From positions 196,372 through 260,371 of the forward strand of contig JAKJDF010000002.1 in assembly GCA_022706085.1 (NCBI GenBank): 64,000 nucleotides of DNA. Reading direction: 5' to 3'. Origin of the DNA: Candidatus Latescibacterota bacterium (GTDB taxonomy: Bacteria; Latescibacterota; MWCZ01). Below the pieces are notes generated by a model. That model had not been told where the DNA came from. It did no database searches and saw only the letters and a list, made by a program, of their open reading frames with translations. How positions within the stretch are numbered: position 1 is the first letter of the stretch; each line of letters begins with the position of its first letter. Both the position numbers and the translations under genes were made by a program. Of this stretch, positions 26,071 through 35,645 are shown piece by piece.

Positions 26071-26978
26071 GGTGCCCTCCGTATCATCCTCAGAATACAA
26101 GGCATCAATGACAACGCGTACCGTATCCTGAGCGGCCACTCCACGTGACCGAGCGACCTCAGTGTTGCGTAATGCTTCTGAAAACCGGCAAGGTCATTGC
26201 TCCCAAACCGCATCCGCGCAAATGAAGACAAATGCCTTGCGCGGATCCGGTCCGCTTCGCGATTCGTCAAAGTGCGCAGCCGCTCGCCAACCACCGTCAA
26301 CTCTGCGTGCTCCATCAGGTCTATCTTCCGGGAGACATTTCCCTGATGCACTCGTGAGGCTCCAAGAACCTCGCCCAGACACAGGATCGGATACTCCGCG
26401 GCGATTCGGAGCCACAGATCGTAGTCCTCCGAACAAGCGGGATCCAGCCGCATGGGTCCCGCGTTCTCCAGAATTTGCTTCGGGGCGACCACGGATGAAC
26501 AGGCTATCGGGTTGTGTTCCAGTAATTCCGTGTATGCAAGCGGCCTCGTCGGAGCGGCACGCGTTTTTCGAACGGTTCTCCGTTCGTCAATGGTATCCAT
26601 AGGATGGAACAGAAGCCCGGAAAAAGGGACGGGACCCCCCTCGAACTTGCCCAAGCACCGCTCGAGTTTTTCCGGTTTCCACGTGTCGTCGGAATCCAGG
26701 AATGCGATGTACCGCCCCGAGGAGTGCGCGACCGCGTAGTTGCGCGCGTTCGCCTGGTTCACGTGTTCCAGTTCGAAGAGCCTGATTCGTGTTTCGGAGG
26801 AGTATTCCTGCCGGACGAAATCGGGAGTGCCGTCAACAGACCCATCGTCGACGATGACCAGTTCCAGATTTTTCCACGTCTGTCCGAGAACGCTGTCGAT
26901 CGCCGGCCGCAGAAATCCGTGAGAAACCGAATTGTGCGTCGGCATCACAACAGAAACAAGGGGCGATAATCCAGTCAC
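26067..26978 (-). CDS. GT2 family glycosyltransferase
   Basis: About 303 residues with the GT-A fold motifs: VSVVMPTHNS at the N-terminus, VDDGS (nucleotide-sugar binding, Asp 44-45) and the DxD-type motif FLDSDDTW (Asp 95, 97, 98). It should transfer a sugar from a nucleotide donor during polysaccharide or glycolipid assembly at the cytoplasmic face of the membrane. The GTG start at 26978 has GGAGG upstream and overlaps the preceding gene's stop (GTGA); an in-frame start at 27005 would overlap further. It is part of a tightly coupled unit with the DUF268 and GT11 genes. Confidence 0.9.
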   Translation of the reverse strand: MTGLSPLVSVVMPTHNSVSHGFLRPAIDSVLGQTWKNLELVIVDDGSVDGTPDFVRQEYSSETRIRLFELEHVNQANARNYAVAHSSGRYIAFLDSDDTWKPEKLERCLGKFEGGPVPFSGLLFHPMDTIDERRTVRKTRAAPTRPLAYTELLEHNPIACSSVVAPKQILENAGPMRLDPACSEDYDLWLRIAAEYPILCLGEVLGASRVHQGNVSRKIDLMEHAELTVVGERLRTLTNREADRIRARHLSSFARMRFGSNDLAGFQKHYATLRSLGHVEWPLRIRYALSLMPCILRMIRRAP

Positions 26979-27367
26979 GCGAAATCCTCCCAGGTTCGCC
27001 GACAAAGGATAAGCACCAGTAAGGCGCCGAGAGCATCCGCAAACGACCCGAGCACCGGCCGCGGGAGAGACAAATCAGCGACCACCATCGTTCCCGCAGT
27101 TATCAGGAGCACATACACACCCCAGCGTTGCCATCGCCACACGGCAATGCAGGCTGCTGTTTTGAGAAGCGCAATCAGACCGATGAACGGAAAGAGACGC
27201 GGGTCCAGCGCAGCAGGCAGTTGCGGCGCCCTTTCCGGAGCCAGATAGTACGCCAGTACGCCTGTCGCGGTCATTCCATACACGATCATCATCGCCATAA
27301 GAATGAAGGTGAGCACGAGCCCGCGTTTCGGCGCGGGACGCAACGAGAAAGGAAAAGGGTCCGACAT
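26975..27367 (-). CDS. Small integral membrane protein, polysaccharide operon
   Basis: 130 residues from the ATG at 27367, with four predicted transmembrane helices (about 18-40, 58-75, 77-95 and 103-122). It ends RRTWEDFA, overlapping the GT2 start by four bases. No family is recognised. The small size and position at the head of the glycosyltransferase unit suggest a membrane accessory of polysaccharide synthesis, but this is only contextual. Confidence 0.7.
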   Translation of the reverse strand: MSDPFPFSLRPAPKRGLVLTFILMAMMIVYGMTATGVLAYYLAPERAPQLPAALDPRLFPFIGLIALLKTAACIAVWRWQRWGVYVLLITAGTMVVADLSLPRPVLGSFADALGALLVLILCRRTWEDFA

Positions 27368-27557
27368 CGGTCTGCTCTCACTTTGCCGCGTTGTGTGGCC
27401 CTCTCTCAAACACCCTTTGTGACGCCGCCATTGCAAAAAAGATAGCACATGGCGAGTCGGATGCGGAGCAACAGAGGGAACCGCACCGCGAGGAATGGCG
27501 TTTTGCTTCATTGTACGAGCGGATATTTCATGACATCACCACGAAATTCTGCAGACC

Positions 27558-28781
27558 ATGCACGTTGCTTTCTCCCTCATTCTTCTCATCTGGGCCGGTA
27601 TCCATTTTTACATCGGCACCCGAATGATTCCCCCTGCCGGGCTCTCGAAGAGAGGCTCCATTATTGCATGGACAGCACTCGCTCTGGTTGCCGCGCTCGT
27701 GCCGTCGTCTTTCATCGTTGGGAGGTCACCTTCAGCCCCGGAATGGTTCCATCTCGTTCAGACCGCCGGATTCGTGGCTATGGGATTTCTGGGTATCCTC
27801 TTCCCGCTGGTTCTGTTGCGAGATCTGGGCTGGTCCGCCTTTCGAATATTCGACCGGCTGGGTTCCCTGGTGCGTCGTATGAGGTCCGGTACTGGGTTCC
27901 AACATCCCATTACATCGGATGATGACGCTTTTGATCCTGAGCGCCGCCGATTCCTTGTGAATTCCTTCAACCTGGGGGTTCTCGGTGTGTCCGGCGCACT
28001 TGCGGGCGCAGGCTTCAGTGAAGCGCGAAGGACGCCCGACGTGGTGGATGTCTCCGTACCGATCCCCGGACTCGGTGACCAGTGGCACGGTTACAAGATC
28101 GCCCAGATAAGTGATACGCACGTGGGGCCCTCCATACGGCGAAGGCAGATGGAGACTATCGTCGAAACGGTGAACTCCCTCCGGCCGGACGCGATCGTCA
28201 TCACCGGTGACCTTGCGGACGGGTTCGTTCCTGATTTGCGCACCCATGTAGCGCCGATTGCGAACCTTTCGGCACCCGATGGAGTGTATTTTGTCACGGG
28301 AAACCATGAATACTTCTGGGACCTGGACCGTTGGCTGGGAACCGTCCGTGAAATGGGAATCGTGGTTCTGCTGAACGAGCACCGGGTGATAGAACGAGGA
28401 AATCGAAAGATTGTTCTCGCCGGAGTTACCGATTACTCCGGCGGCCGTTTCCGCGCGGACCACGTTTCCAACCCGGGGATTTCACTCGCCGGGGCTCCGG
28501 AAGCTGATGCCCGCATCCTGCTCGCCCACCAACCACGCACCGTGTATGGAGCCGTTCGGCACGGTTTTGACCTCCAGCTTTCGGGACACACGCACGGGGG
28601 ACAGTTCTATCCATGGGTGTTTCTTGTGCCGTTGCAGCAGCCGTACGTGGCCGGGCTTCACCGGCACGAGAATACGTGGGTGTACGTGAACCGCGGTGCA
28701 GGATACTGGGGCCCTCCGCTCCGGCTCGGCGCGCCGTCGGAAATCACACTCATCCGCCTGATCGGACACGCCGACGCCTGA
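27558..28781 (+). CDS. Membrane-anchored calcineurin-like metallophosphoesterase (YkuE/YaeI type)
   Basis: A 407-residue protein. The first 110 residues contain about four hydrophobic helices, and residues 135-160 carry a further hydrophobic stretch preceded by RRRFL. The catalytic domain has ISDTHVGPSI, ITGDLADG, VTGNHEYFWD, LLAHQP and LSGHTHGGQF, the full metallophosphoesterase ligand set. The closest types are YkuE/YaeI phosphodiesterases that act on lipid-linked or UDP-linked substrates at the membrane (known for YaeI; inferred here). It is divergent from the polysaccharide operon with a 190-base gap and is followed by a convergent hydrolase gene. Confidence 0.9.
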   Translation: MHVAFSLILLIWAGIHFYIGTRMIPPAGLSKRGSIIAWTALALVAALVPSSFIVGRSPSAPEWFHLVQTAGFVAMGFLGILFPLVLLRDLGWSAFRIFDRLGSLVRRMRSGTGFQHPITSDDDAFDPERRRFLVNSFNLGVLGVSGALAGAGFSEARRTPDVVDVSVPIPGLGDQWHGYKIAQISDTHVGPSIRRRQMETIVETVNSLRPDAIVITGDLADGFVPDLRTHVAPIANLSAPDGVYFVTGNHEYFWDLDRWLGTVREMGIVVLLNEHRVIERGNRKIVLAGVTDYSGGRFRADHVSNPGISLAGAPEADARILLAHQPRTVYGAVRHGFDLQLSGHTHGGQFYPWVFLVPLQQPYVAGLHRHENTWVYVNRGAGYWGPPLRLGAPSEITLIRLIGHADA

Positions 28782-28803
28782 TTTCCCCTCACCCCGTGGT
28801 GTG

Positions 28804-30117
28804 CTATCCCGAAAAGCCAATGGAATAAAGCGTCGCGTCGAGAAGTTCGAAGCGGAGCGTGATCGTCTTGCCGACAAACGGGGCCAGTGTCGTCCCCTCG
28901 CCCCAGTTCACGGCGCAGTCTGTCACATTCGCCGAAATCCTGCGACACGACTCGAGCGAAAACCCTTCCGCACCAACTACTTCCGCCCGAATCGACCCAT
29001 CTTCCGCATCGGCGGAGATAGTCAGATCGGGTGCGGAACAGACAATCGAAGCCGTGACGAGTTCCCCTTTGCCCCGAGTCCCAACGGGGCGCCATCCGGC
29101 GAAGCCGTCCGGGCGCAGACGGGCAAGCCCGAGCCCTGTCTTGCGCCAGCTCATGTGCGTATCGTTGCCGCCCGCGTAATAGAGAAGCAGCTCCTTTTCC
29201 GTGATGATCGGGTATGCGGCGGCATAGATGCAGCCGTGGTCCCACGAGCCTTCCTCTCCCCGCGGAATCAGGGGAAGCCCTTCGGCAACGCGCCTCCAGA
29301 CTATCGTGTCGGGGCTCCACGCGAGTTCGCAATCCACGCAGTCACTCTCAGTGTCAAGCACGGCGGCGATCCCGAGGTAGCCACTCGAGCAGGGAAAGAC
29401 GATCAGCTCGTATACCTGGCGGTGCGGTGAATCATCCGACGCACGAAGGACTTCCTCGGCCTTTGTCCACGAAACGAAATCCGGGCTCTCCGTTCGAGCT
29501 ACGATCCGCTGCCGATCTTTCCATAACCGGGTGAACCCGACGTAACGCCGGGTACGTTCATCCCAGAACAGGTTGTTGTGAGTATCACCGATGGCGCCAA
29601 TATCCGGACACTCTCGAAGGGTCCATCGGAGGCCGTCGGGAGACGTAGCCGTCCGGACCGAGGTGAGCGCTTTGTAGCGACGCGCAGGATCGGGATCAAA
29701 CCTGTCATAGTAGACACCGACGCCGTGGATGTCTCGCATGACGAGGTTGTTGTCAGTTGATCCTTCGAACTCGACAAGTCCGAGAGCGGGTTTCTCCCAG
29801 ACGATACCGTCCCGGCTCTGTGCGTAGCAGAGTCCCATTTCGCGTTCTCCGGGACGGTACGGGATTCGGCGCTTTTCCTCATCCGGCGTATCGCTGGTCG
29901 CTTCGCATACGATGAACGGGTTGTACCAGCATTCGAACAGGCCCTTTTCTTGCGACCAATGCACGTTCGGATAGAGGTTGTCAAACCGCACTTCCCACGG
30001 CTGATCTTCGATCAGAAGAGGGTTTCTCTCTTCCTTTCGAACGCAACCCAGGACAAGGCGAAGGTTCTCCGTTCGTTCGACAAGACGTGGGTCGAGCAGG
30101 GGAAATGTTCGTTGCAA
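28804..30117 (-). CDS. Five-bladed beta-propeller glycoside hydrolase-like protein (GH43/GH32-like)
   Basis: About 437 residues. Repeated W/F-rich blades (DNLYPNVHWSQEKGLFECWYNP, YAQSRDGIVWEKPALGLVEF, DTHNNLFWDERTRRYVGFTR, ARTESPDFVSWT) are typical of GH43/GH32/GH68-type propellers. The C-terminal 110 residues form a beta-sandwich like those appended to GH32 enzymes. Starts are non-ATG: TTG 30117 has GGAGG upstream and is chosen; TTG 30156 is possible. There is no signal peptide. It is the third gene of a unit with GH106-like and GH2 enzymes. The catalytic acids are not certain, so enzymatic activity is inferred. Confidence 0.7.
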   Translation of the reverse strand: MQRTFPLLDPRLVERTENLRLVLGCVRKEERNPLLIEDQPWEVRFDNLYPNVHWSQEKGLFECWYNPFIVCEATSDTPDEEKRRIPYRPGEREMGLCYAQSRDGIVWEKPALGLVEFEGSTDNNLVMRDIHGVGVYYDRFDPDPARRYKALTSVRTATSPDGLRWTLRECPDIGAIGDTHNNLFWDERTRRYVGFTRLWKDRQRIVARTESPDFVSWTKAEEVLRASDDSPHRQVYELIVFPCSSGYLGIAAVLDTESDCVDCELAWSPDTIVWRRVAEGLPLIPRGEEGSWDHGCIYAAAYPIITEKELLLYYAGGNDTHMSWRKTGLGLARLRPDGFAGWRPVGTRGKGELVTASIVCSAPDLTISADAEDGSIRAEVVGAEGFSLESCRRISANVTDCAVNWGEGTTLAPFVGKTITLRFELLDATLYSIGFSG

Positions 30118-30194
30118 AGCGCCTCCGCAAAGGCCAACGCAACCGGGCCTGGTCAACTCCCTCCGGCCCGTTTGCCGTGGCGCATTTCGTCACG

Positions 30195-32405
30195 TCAGAT
30201 CAGCATCAACTCAACGGAGGCCGGCGCAAGTCCGTCGGCCGAAGCAGTGATGCGCACCGTGCCCTTTTTCCGGGCCGAGCGGTATGCGATCCGCCCGACT
30301 CCGTTTCGCGTTGAAACGCTCGCGTTACCGTACAGACCGAAAAACGTACCGCCTCCCGACGCCGAGAACCGTACCTCCGCTTCCACTGACGGGACCGGAG
30401 TTCCGTGCGCATCAACGACCCTCACAGTAACCAGTGTGATGTCTGTCCCGTTCGCGGGGAGACTCTGGTCGAGCGTTTCCAGGGCAAGTGCCGACGGAGC
30501 GCCCGCAGTACGGCGCACATCCCGGAGATTCCCCGAAGCAGTGTGACCCACCGCGACGATCTCGCCGGGTGAATAAGGCACCTCCCATTCGAACCAGTAC
30601 GCGTGCGGGTCCCGTATTCCGCTTCCGAAGGACCGTCCGTTCACACGCAGTTCGACTGATCCGCAGTTGCTCAGCACGATCACCTTGCGGGGTTTGCCCT
30701 CGGTGCCGGGGTACGTCCAGTGCTCGGCAATACACACGAACGGCTCCTTCGACCACCATGCTCTTATCGCGTATGCCGCCGGTTTTGGGAGTCTCCACGC
30801 GTCGAACACCCCCGACTTCTGTATGGGCCGTGAAACCGCGTATTCCGTCCCGTAATCGTGCATACACCAGAGAGCGTTGCCCGCTATCCATTCCCGCTTC
30901 TCGAATTCCGCGATGTCATGCAGTACGCGCTCGATTTGCCAGATCTGGCTCTCTTCGTCGGAAAAAAGCGTCCCATCGGGCCTTCTGCGCTCACCGGTGT
31001 TCGCGTTCGTGTGCTCCGTATTGGAAAGTTTTATGCCCTTGAGGATGGCGCGCAGGTCATCCAGATGCGGCACTTTGTAATTCAAGCCGAGAACATCCGG
31101 AACGAACACCGTTCCGAGTTCAAGACCCTCTTCCGGTTCGTTGTCGGCGTAGATGGTAGCACGCCACGGGTCCGCCTGCTTCGCGGTAGCGTTCAGGGTT
31201 CGGAACAAATCGCTGCTCCGGCCTTCGTTGAGGAGGCCCCACAGGATTATCGACGGGTGGTGCCTGTCCCGCGCGATCATCTCGCGCATCATGGCGATGG
31301 CGTTTTCGGTGAACCTGCTTCCACCTATCCATTGCCATGAGGCGATCTCCTCCAGCACGATAACCCCCATCTCATCGCATGCGTCGAGAAACGCCGGGTG
31401 CATGGGATAGTGGCTGCATCGCACGAAGTTCGCACCCATTTCTTTGATCAGCTTCACATCGTGCGCCTGAAAATTGGCCGGAAGTGCGTTCCCCAGACCG
31501 GCGAAGTCCTGATGCCGGTTCACGCCGTGCAGCTTGAGGTGCCTGCCGTTCAGGAAGAACCCTTTATCCGCGTCGAAACGGAACCACCTGAATCCGAAGC
31601 GGAGGGATCGCGCATCTACTGCTTGGTCCCCCTGCAGGAGTTTCACATGGACTGAATACAGGACCGGGTTATCCGGTGACCAGAGCTTCGGTCTCGATAT
31701 ATGCGGCAGCGGGATAGTTACCAGACGCTCCGTGTGTGCGGCAACCACATAGCGCTGCTTCCCGTGCGCCACGATGCGTCCGCCGGGAGATTTCACATCC
31801 ACCACCACGGTGCCCGACGAGGTGCGTTTTTGATCATTCGCGACGCGGACGTTGAGGTGAACGGCGGCCGACTCTGGTGAAACCCGTGGCGTCGTGAGGA
31901 CAATGCCGCGATCGGGAATATGGAGGGGAGCGGTGATGCTGAGGCCAATCTCACGGTAGACGCCACCGTAAAGGTTGTAGTCAGGGAAATCCAGACCCGG
32001 CAGAACGTCGGGGTTGTGCTGATTCGTCACGCGGAGGGCGAGCACGTTCTCCCCTGCCCGTTTGAGATACGGTGTCAGGTTCGTGCTGAAACCGGTATAC
32101 CCTCCCATGAATTTCCCAACGTGTTTCCCGTTAACCCACACATCTGTTACCGAAAACACTCCCAGCGCGGTGAGCTCGACGCGCGCACCGGCAGGCGTTC
32201 GCGGCAGAATCCTGCGGTACCAGGTTCCTCCGCGGTAGTAATCCGGGAACCCGGGTTCCGGTACGAACGTATCGGCGGCGTTGAACGTGTGAGGAACCGA
32301 AACCGTTTCCCACAGAGAATCGTCGAACTCGGCTTTCCAGGCATCCGAGCATTCATCGCGCAGAAATTTCCACGCGTGAGCCAGAGGCATCCAGTTCCTG
32401 ACCAT
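30195..32405 (-). CDS. GH2 family glycoside hydrolase (beta-galactosidase/glucuronidase-like)
   Basis: About 736 residues with the GH2 order: N-terminal jelly roll (YRGGTWYRR, VWVNGKHVG), immunoglobulin-like domain, then the TIM barrel from about residue 285 with LKLHGVNRHQDFAGLG and NFVRCSHYPMHPAFLDACDEMGV. The acid/base is Glu 394 in WGLLNEG; the nucleophile may be Glu 464 in LSNTEH. A C-terminal big-1-like Ig domain follows (VTVRVVDAHGTPV). ATG 32405 is preceded by GGGGGTGAT, a good ribosome site; ATG 32420 is the alternative. No signal peptide. It lies immediately downstream of the GH106-like gene. Confidence 0.88.
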   Translation of the reverse strand: MVRNWMPLAHAWKFLRDECSDAWKAEFDDSLWETVSVPHTFNAADTFVPEPGFPDYYRGGTWYRRILPRTPAGARVELTALGVFSVTDVWVNGKHVGKFMGGYTGFSTNLTPYLKRAGENVLALRVTNQHNPDVLPGLDFPDYNLYGGVYREIGLSITAPLHIPDRGIVLTTPRVSPESAAVHLNVRVANDQKRTSSGTVVVDVKSPGGRIVAHGKQRYVVAAHTERLVTIPLPHISRPKLWSPDNPVLYSVHVKLLQGDQAVDARSLRFGFRWFRFDADKGFFLNGRHLKLHGVNRHQDFAGLGNALPANFQAHDVKLIKEMGANFVRCSHYPMHPAFLDACDEMGVIVLEEIASWQWIGGSRFTENAIAMMREMIARDRHHPSIILWGLLNEGRSSDLFRTLNATAKQADPWRATIYADNEPEEGLELGTVFVPDVLGLNYKVPHLDDLRAILKGIKLSNTEHTNANTGERRRPDGTLFSDEESQIWQIERVLHDIAEFEKREWIAGNALWCMHDYGTEYAVSRPIQKSGVFDAWRLPKPAAYAIRAWWSKEPFVCIAEHWTYPGTEGKPRKVIVLSNCGSVELRVNGRSFGSGIRDPHAYWFEWEVPYSPGEIVAVGHTASGNLRDVRRTAGAPSALALETLDQSLPANGTDITLVTVRVVDAHGTPVPSVEAEVRFSASGGGTFFGLYGNASVSTRNGVGRIAYRSARKKGTVRITASADGLAPASVELMLI

Positions 32406-32424
32406 GTGTATCACCCCCATGCCA

Positions 32425-35400
32425 TCAATTGCATCTCGAAATCACGATTTCCGGCGCGCGGAGAAGCCCGTACGGAAGAAACTTCTTGGGCGTTCCAAAA
32501 GGCGCGGTGTAAAGATTTGTCGGCGCCCCCGTTCTGATTTCCTCGTTCTCGACATAGTGCGCGCCGAGGAGGTTGCGCAACGTGTTTGCCACCTCTATCT
32601 CAATAACATTCGCGCCCGGCTTCACCGCCGACGTAATGTCGCATTCGTACGGGGGCCACAGTACCGTGGCGACAAATCGTCCATTCACACTGACCCCCGC
32701 CGAACCGGCGAGGCCCGCCAGGTCTACCGCGACGCGCTGCGAATCCGAAAGCTCGAGTTCTACCTCGGCGCGATAGACGACGGTCCCCGCGTAAAATGGC
32801 AGACCAAGCTCGTGCCACGGGCCGATTGGAACCGGCTCCGCCGCCCTTTCCAGGATGAAGTTAACGCTGTCCCGCGTCCTGACGGCGAAATCCCCGAGAA
32901 GCCACGGAGTCTCGAATTCTGTTGCTTTCCCGTACACCGCTTCGACGAAGAGCGTGTTCTCACCGGGATTGAGCCCGGGCAGGGCTATTCGTTCGATAGC
33001 CGGGTCTATTACCCAGCCGAGGGTGTTCACAGGGACCGGTACCCCGTTGAAAGCCAGACGCGGCCTGGTTCCAAGCTCGATGGCAAGTTCGCACGCGGAG
33101 CCGGGCGGATCCGTTTCCGATACGCGCACCGGAAACCTGGCTGCAAAGGGCTTGTCGCCCGAACCATTCTTCATCTGTACGGCAAGAACTGTCTTTCTTG
33201 CGTCACCCACGGACAACAGACACGAAGCGCCGGACGAATCCTGAACCACACAGGCATCGAGAAGCAGAGCGTTCGGGCCCGTTCGGGTTCCCGCCCACTG
33301 CGGGGTGAGGCGCCGCTCTTCGCACCACGAGACGACGGGCGGCAGTTGCGCCGCACCTTCCATCGTTACAAAAGTTCGCGCCTGTTTCGGATGCCATTTC
33401 ACTGCCAGAGTGAGCGGTTGGCCAGCCGTACAGTGCGCCACGGGATGTGTGGTACCGTCGGCAACATCCCATTCCTCAACGGTGCCCGTCACCTGCGGAA
33501 CGAACGTTACTCCCGTTTCCACCGTGCGGCGAGAAATGTTCGCGAGAAACACGATATCCCTGCCATCCCAGAGGCGGCGATGGACTTTGATCTGGGGAAC
33601 GGGAGAACTGGTCTCCACGGTGCGGCAACCCAGCGCACAAAGCACATCCACCGCAGGTGCATAGTCGAAGAAATCGACCCCCTCCGTAACCCGCCGGGCA
33701 TGAGCGGAGAAGAAATCCAGCGCCCTCCGGGAGGACTTCCCATCCACAAAGCCTGGAGCCGACCCCACCAGAACGATCTGCCCTCCCTGCGCGGCAAAGG
33801 CTTCCAGAAGAGCAAGCGTCGACGAACGAATATTCAGCATCGGTTGCACCAGAACCGTTTGGTACGTCTGCTTTCCTACCCTGAAAACCCCTTTCTCCGC
33901 AACGCCGTGCGCGGCCAGTATCTCTTCGTCGCCGTATTCGAAATCTATCTGCGCATCCAGCAGGGCAACGCCCAGCAAGGAAAAATGCTTGTCGATCATC
34001 TCGTACGGCATGTCCGCGTTCAGGATATAACTCTCGTACTTGTACTCGTCTCTAACGCGGCATTGCCGGTAACTCGCCTGCATTCCTGCCTGCGGGTGCA
34101 GGTAAAGAACGTTGCAGCGCCGGCGTCCCTGTGAAAGAAGCCAGCTCGTACGACTGATCGAGTCAATGTGTGGGCGCGCAAATTTCCAGTAAGGTTCCTG
34201 CCAGCCGATAACTGGCGGGCAGTCCTCCTTCCGTTCGGCACGCATGCTGTAGAACGCGGCGTGCTGACTTATGACGGTTACCCCGAGCGCCATCTGCCAG
34301 AAGGTTGCCACCTGCATGCTTTCAAGCCCCATCGCGTGGCCGCCTACGCCGTAGCTCTCGCTCAGGAGCTGGCCATCCCGAAGCTGGTTGGATACCGACG
34401 AAGCCTGTTTCACCATTGCGGTATAGTACGCGTGCGCTTCGATCTCAAAACGATGCGTGTAGAAGTCATTCCCCAGAACGTCCACCCCGGGAAGGCCCTG
34501 GAATTCATACAACGGCATCGCGCTGCCCAGTTGTCGCGTCGCTTCTTTCAACGACGTCTCGAACACGTAATGGCCGCTGTACTTGATCCCGTGCCGTTCG
34601 CACCACTGGTGCATTGGAACCCCAAATCCCTCACGAAAAAGCTCAGCCGTCAGCGACCAGTAGTCATAACGGACCGACTGGAAGCCAGGGATTTCAAACA
34701 ACAACGCGGCGAGATGGGGACGAATCGCATACCCGCGGCGTTTCTCAAACTCCGACTCAAACACGGGGCTCCACGGCAACATCCTGATACCGGCCATGCT
34801 TCCGGCCTCGTCCATGAAGCTGTGCGTGATGGTTGTCCCGAAGTGGGCGCCGAATCTCCGGAAGTACTCCTCGTGGGTGGATTTGAGGAAAACTTCCGTC
34901 GCGGCTGCGTTGTAGTAGTCAATCAGGCCGCCGTCGATCACGTGACGGAACAGGAGCAGCCGCGTCCCGACGAATGCGGATGGGTCAACATCCTTTGGCA
35001 GTTCCTCACACGTAATCCCATCCGGCATGAGGTTGACGCTCCTGTCGTACCTCCGCTGGAATCCATAGTCGGGATCTGACTGCACAACCCGGAATGCGGC
35101 GACCGGGTTCCCGGGAAGGCGCGAGTAGTCTTGTCCTCGCTCGGGCGTGATGTCGAACAGCTTGAGGTGGCCAAGCTGCATCTCCCGCGGCAGGCCAACA
35201 AGCGCGCGCCCACCTGCGCTTCCGGACGGCCAGCCCAGTTCATCATAGATCCAGACTACGGTCCCCTTTTCGGCAGCATGCTTGACAACCGCATCCACCG
35301 CTGCGAACCAGCGCTCATCAAGGTATTCTGCGCTCTCCAGTCCCCCTCTGGCATGCATCACTGCCCCCGCCATGCCTGCTTCGATGAGGCGGTCGTACTG

Positions 35401-35508
35401 CCAGACGAGCCTCTCGGGGTGCAGATGATCGTTCCAGAACCAGAAGATGACCGGGCGGTTCGTTGCCGGGGGTGAAACAAAGCATTCTTTTGCCGCCTGA
35501 ATTTCCAT
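32425..35508 (-). CDS. GH106-like alpha-L-rhamnosidase-family protein
   Basis: A 1027-residue protein whose N-terminus matches the GH106 pattern: FWFWNDHLHPERLVWQYDRLIEAGMAGAVMHARGG and VVWIYDELGWPSG (residues 85-96). These are followed by a long TIM-barrel region with FMDEAGSM and YSGHYVFETSL. C-terminal beta-sandwich modules (RAEVELELSD, VSVNGRFVATVLWPPYECDITSAVKPG) resemble galactose-binding folds. GH106 enzymes cleave alpha-L-rhamnosides. No signal peptide is seen. It is the first gene of an operon with GH2 and GH43/32-like enzymes, consistent with stepwise removal of sugars from a rhamnose-containing oligosaccharide. Confidence 0.82.
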   Translation of the reverse strand: MEIQAAKECFVSPPATNRPVIFWFWNDHLHPERLVWQYDRLIEAGMAGAVMHARGGLESAEYLDERWFAAVDAVVKHAAEKGTVVWIYDELGWPSGSAGGRALVGLPREMQLGHLKLFDITPERGQDYSRLPGNPVAAFRVVQSDPDYGFQRRYDRSVNLMPDGITCEELPKDVDPSAFVGTRLLLFRHVIDGGLIDYYNAAATEVFLKSTHEEYFRRFGAHFGTTITHSFMDEAGSMAGIRMLPWSPVFESEFEKRRGYAIRPHLAALLFEIPGFQSVRYDYWSLTAELFREGFGVPMHQWCERHGIKYSGHYVFETSLKEATRQLGSAMPLYEFQGLPGVDVLGNDFYTHRFEIEAHAYYTAMVKQASSVSNQLRDGQLLSESYGVGGHAMGLESMQVATFWQMALGVTVISQHAAFYSMRAERKEDCPPVIGWQEPYWKFARPHIDSISRTSWLLSQGRRRCNVLYLHPQAGMQASYRQCRVRDEYKYESYILNADMPYEMIDKHFSLLGVALLDAQIDFEYGDEEILAAHGVAEKGVFRVGKQTYQTVLVQPMLNIRSSTLALLEAFAAQGGQIVLVGSAPGFVDGKSSRRALDFFSAHARRVTEGVDFFDYAPAVDVLCALGCRTVETSSPVPQIKVHRRLWDGRDIVFLANISRRTVETGVTFVPQVTGTVEEWDVADGTTHPVAHCTAGQPLTLAVKWHPKQARTFVTMEGAAQLPPVVSWCEERRLTPQWAGTRTGPNALLLDACVVQDSSGASCLLSVGDARKTVLAVQMKNGSGDKPFAARFPVRVSETDPPGSACELAIELGTRPRLAFNGVPVPVNTLGWVIDPAIERIALPGLNPGENTLFVEAVYGKATEFETPWLLGDFAVRTRDSVNFILERAAEPVPIGPWHELGLPFYAGTVVYRAEVELELSDSQRVAVDLAGLAGSAGVSVNGRFVATVLWPPYECDITSAVKPGANVIEIEVANTLRNLLGAHYVENEEIRTGAPTNLYTAPFGTPKKFLPYGLLRAPEIVISRCN

Positions 35509-35576
35509 GGAAGAACCCTTTCAACGGGTTTTGCAGGTGAGGATTGTCTCGAAAGAAACAACGGGGCGAGGGCGCG

Positions 35577-35621
35577 AAAAACACAAGGGGCCGTGCTGTC
35601 ATACCTGTACCGCACGACCCC
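35577..35621 (-). terminator. Probable intrinsic terminator after the PTS IIA gene
   Basis: On the minus strand GGGGTCGTGC (35612-35621) pairs with GCACGGCCCC (35587-35596) with one G-U pair, followed by TTGTG and TTTTT (35577-35581). It separates the PTS IIA gene from the GH106-like operon. Confidence 0.6.
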
Positions 35622-35645
35622 GATTGCAGGTACCGTGTTCAACGT

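Noticed and set aside
32404-34134. Plus-strand open frame (576 codons) opposite the GH106-like gene
   Set aside because: Antisense shadow of a gene with clear family motifs; composition is basic and unlike a folded protein.
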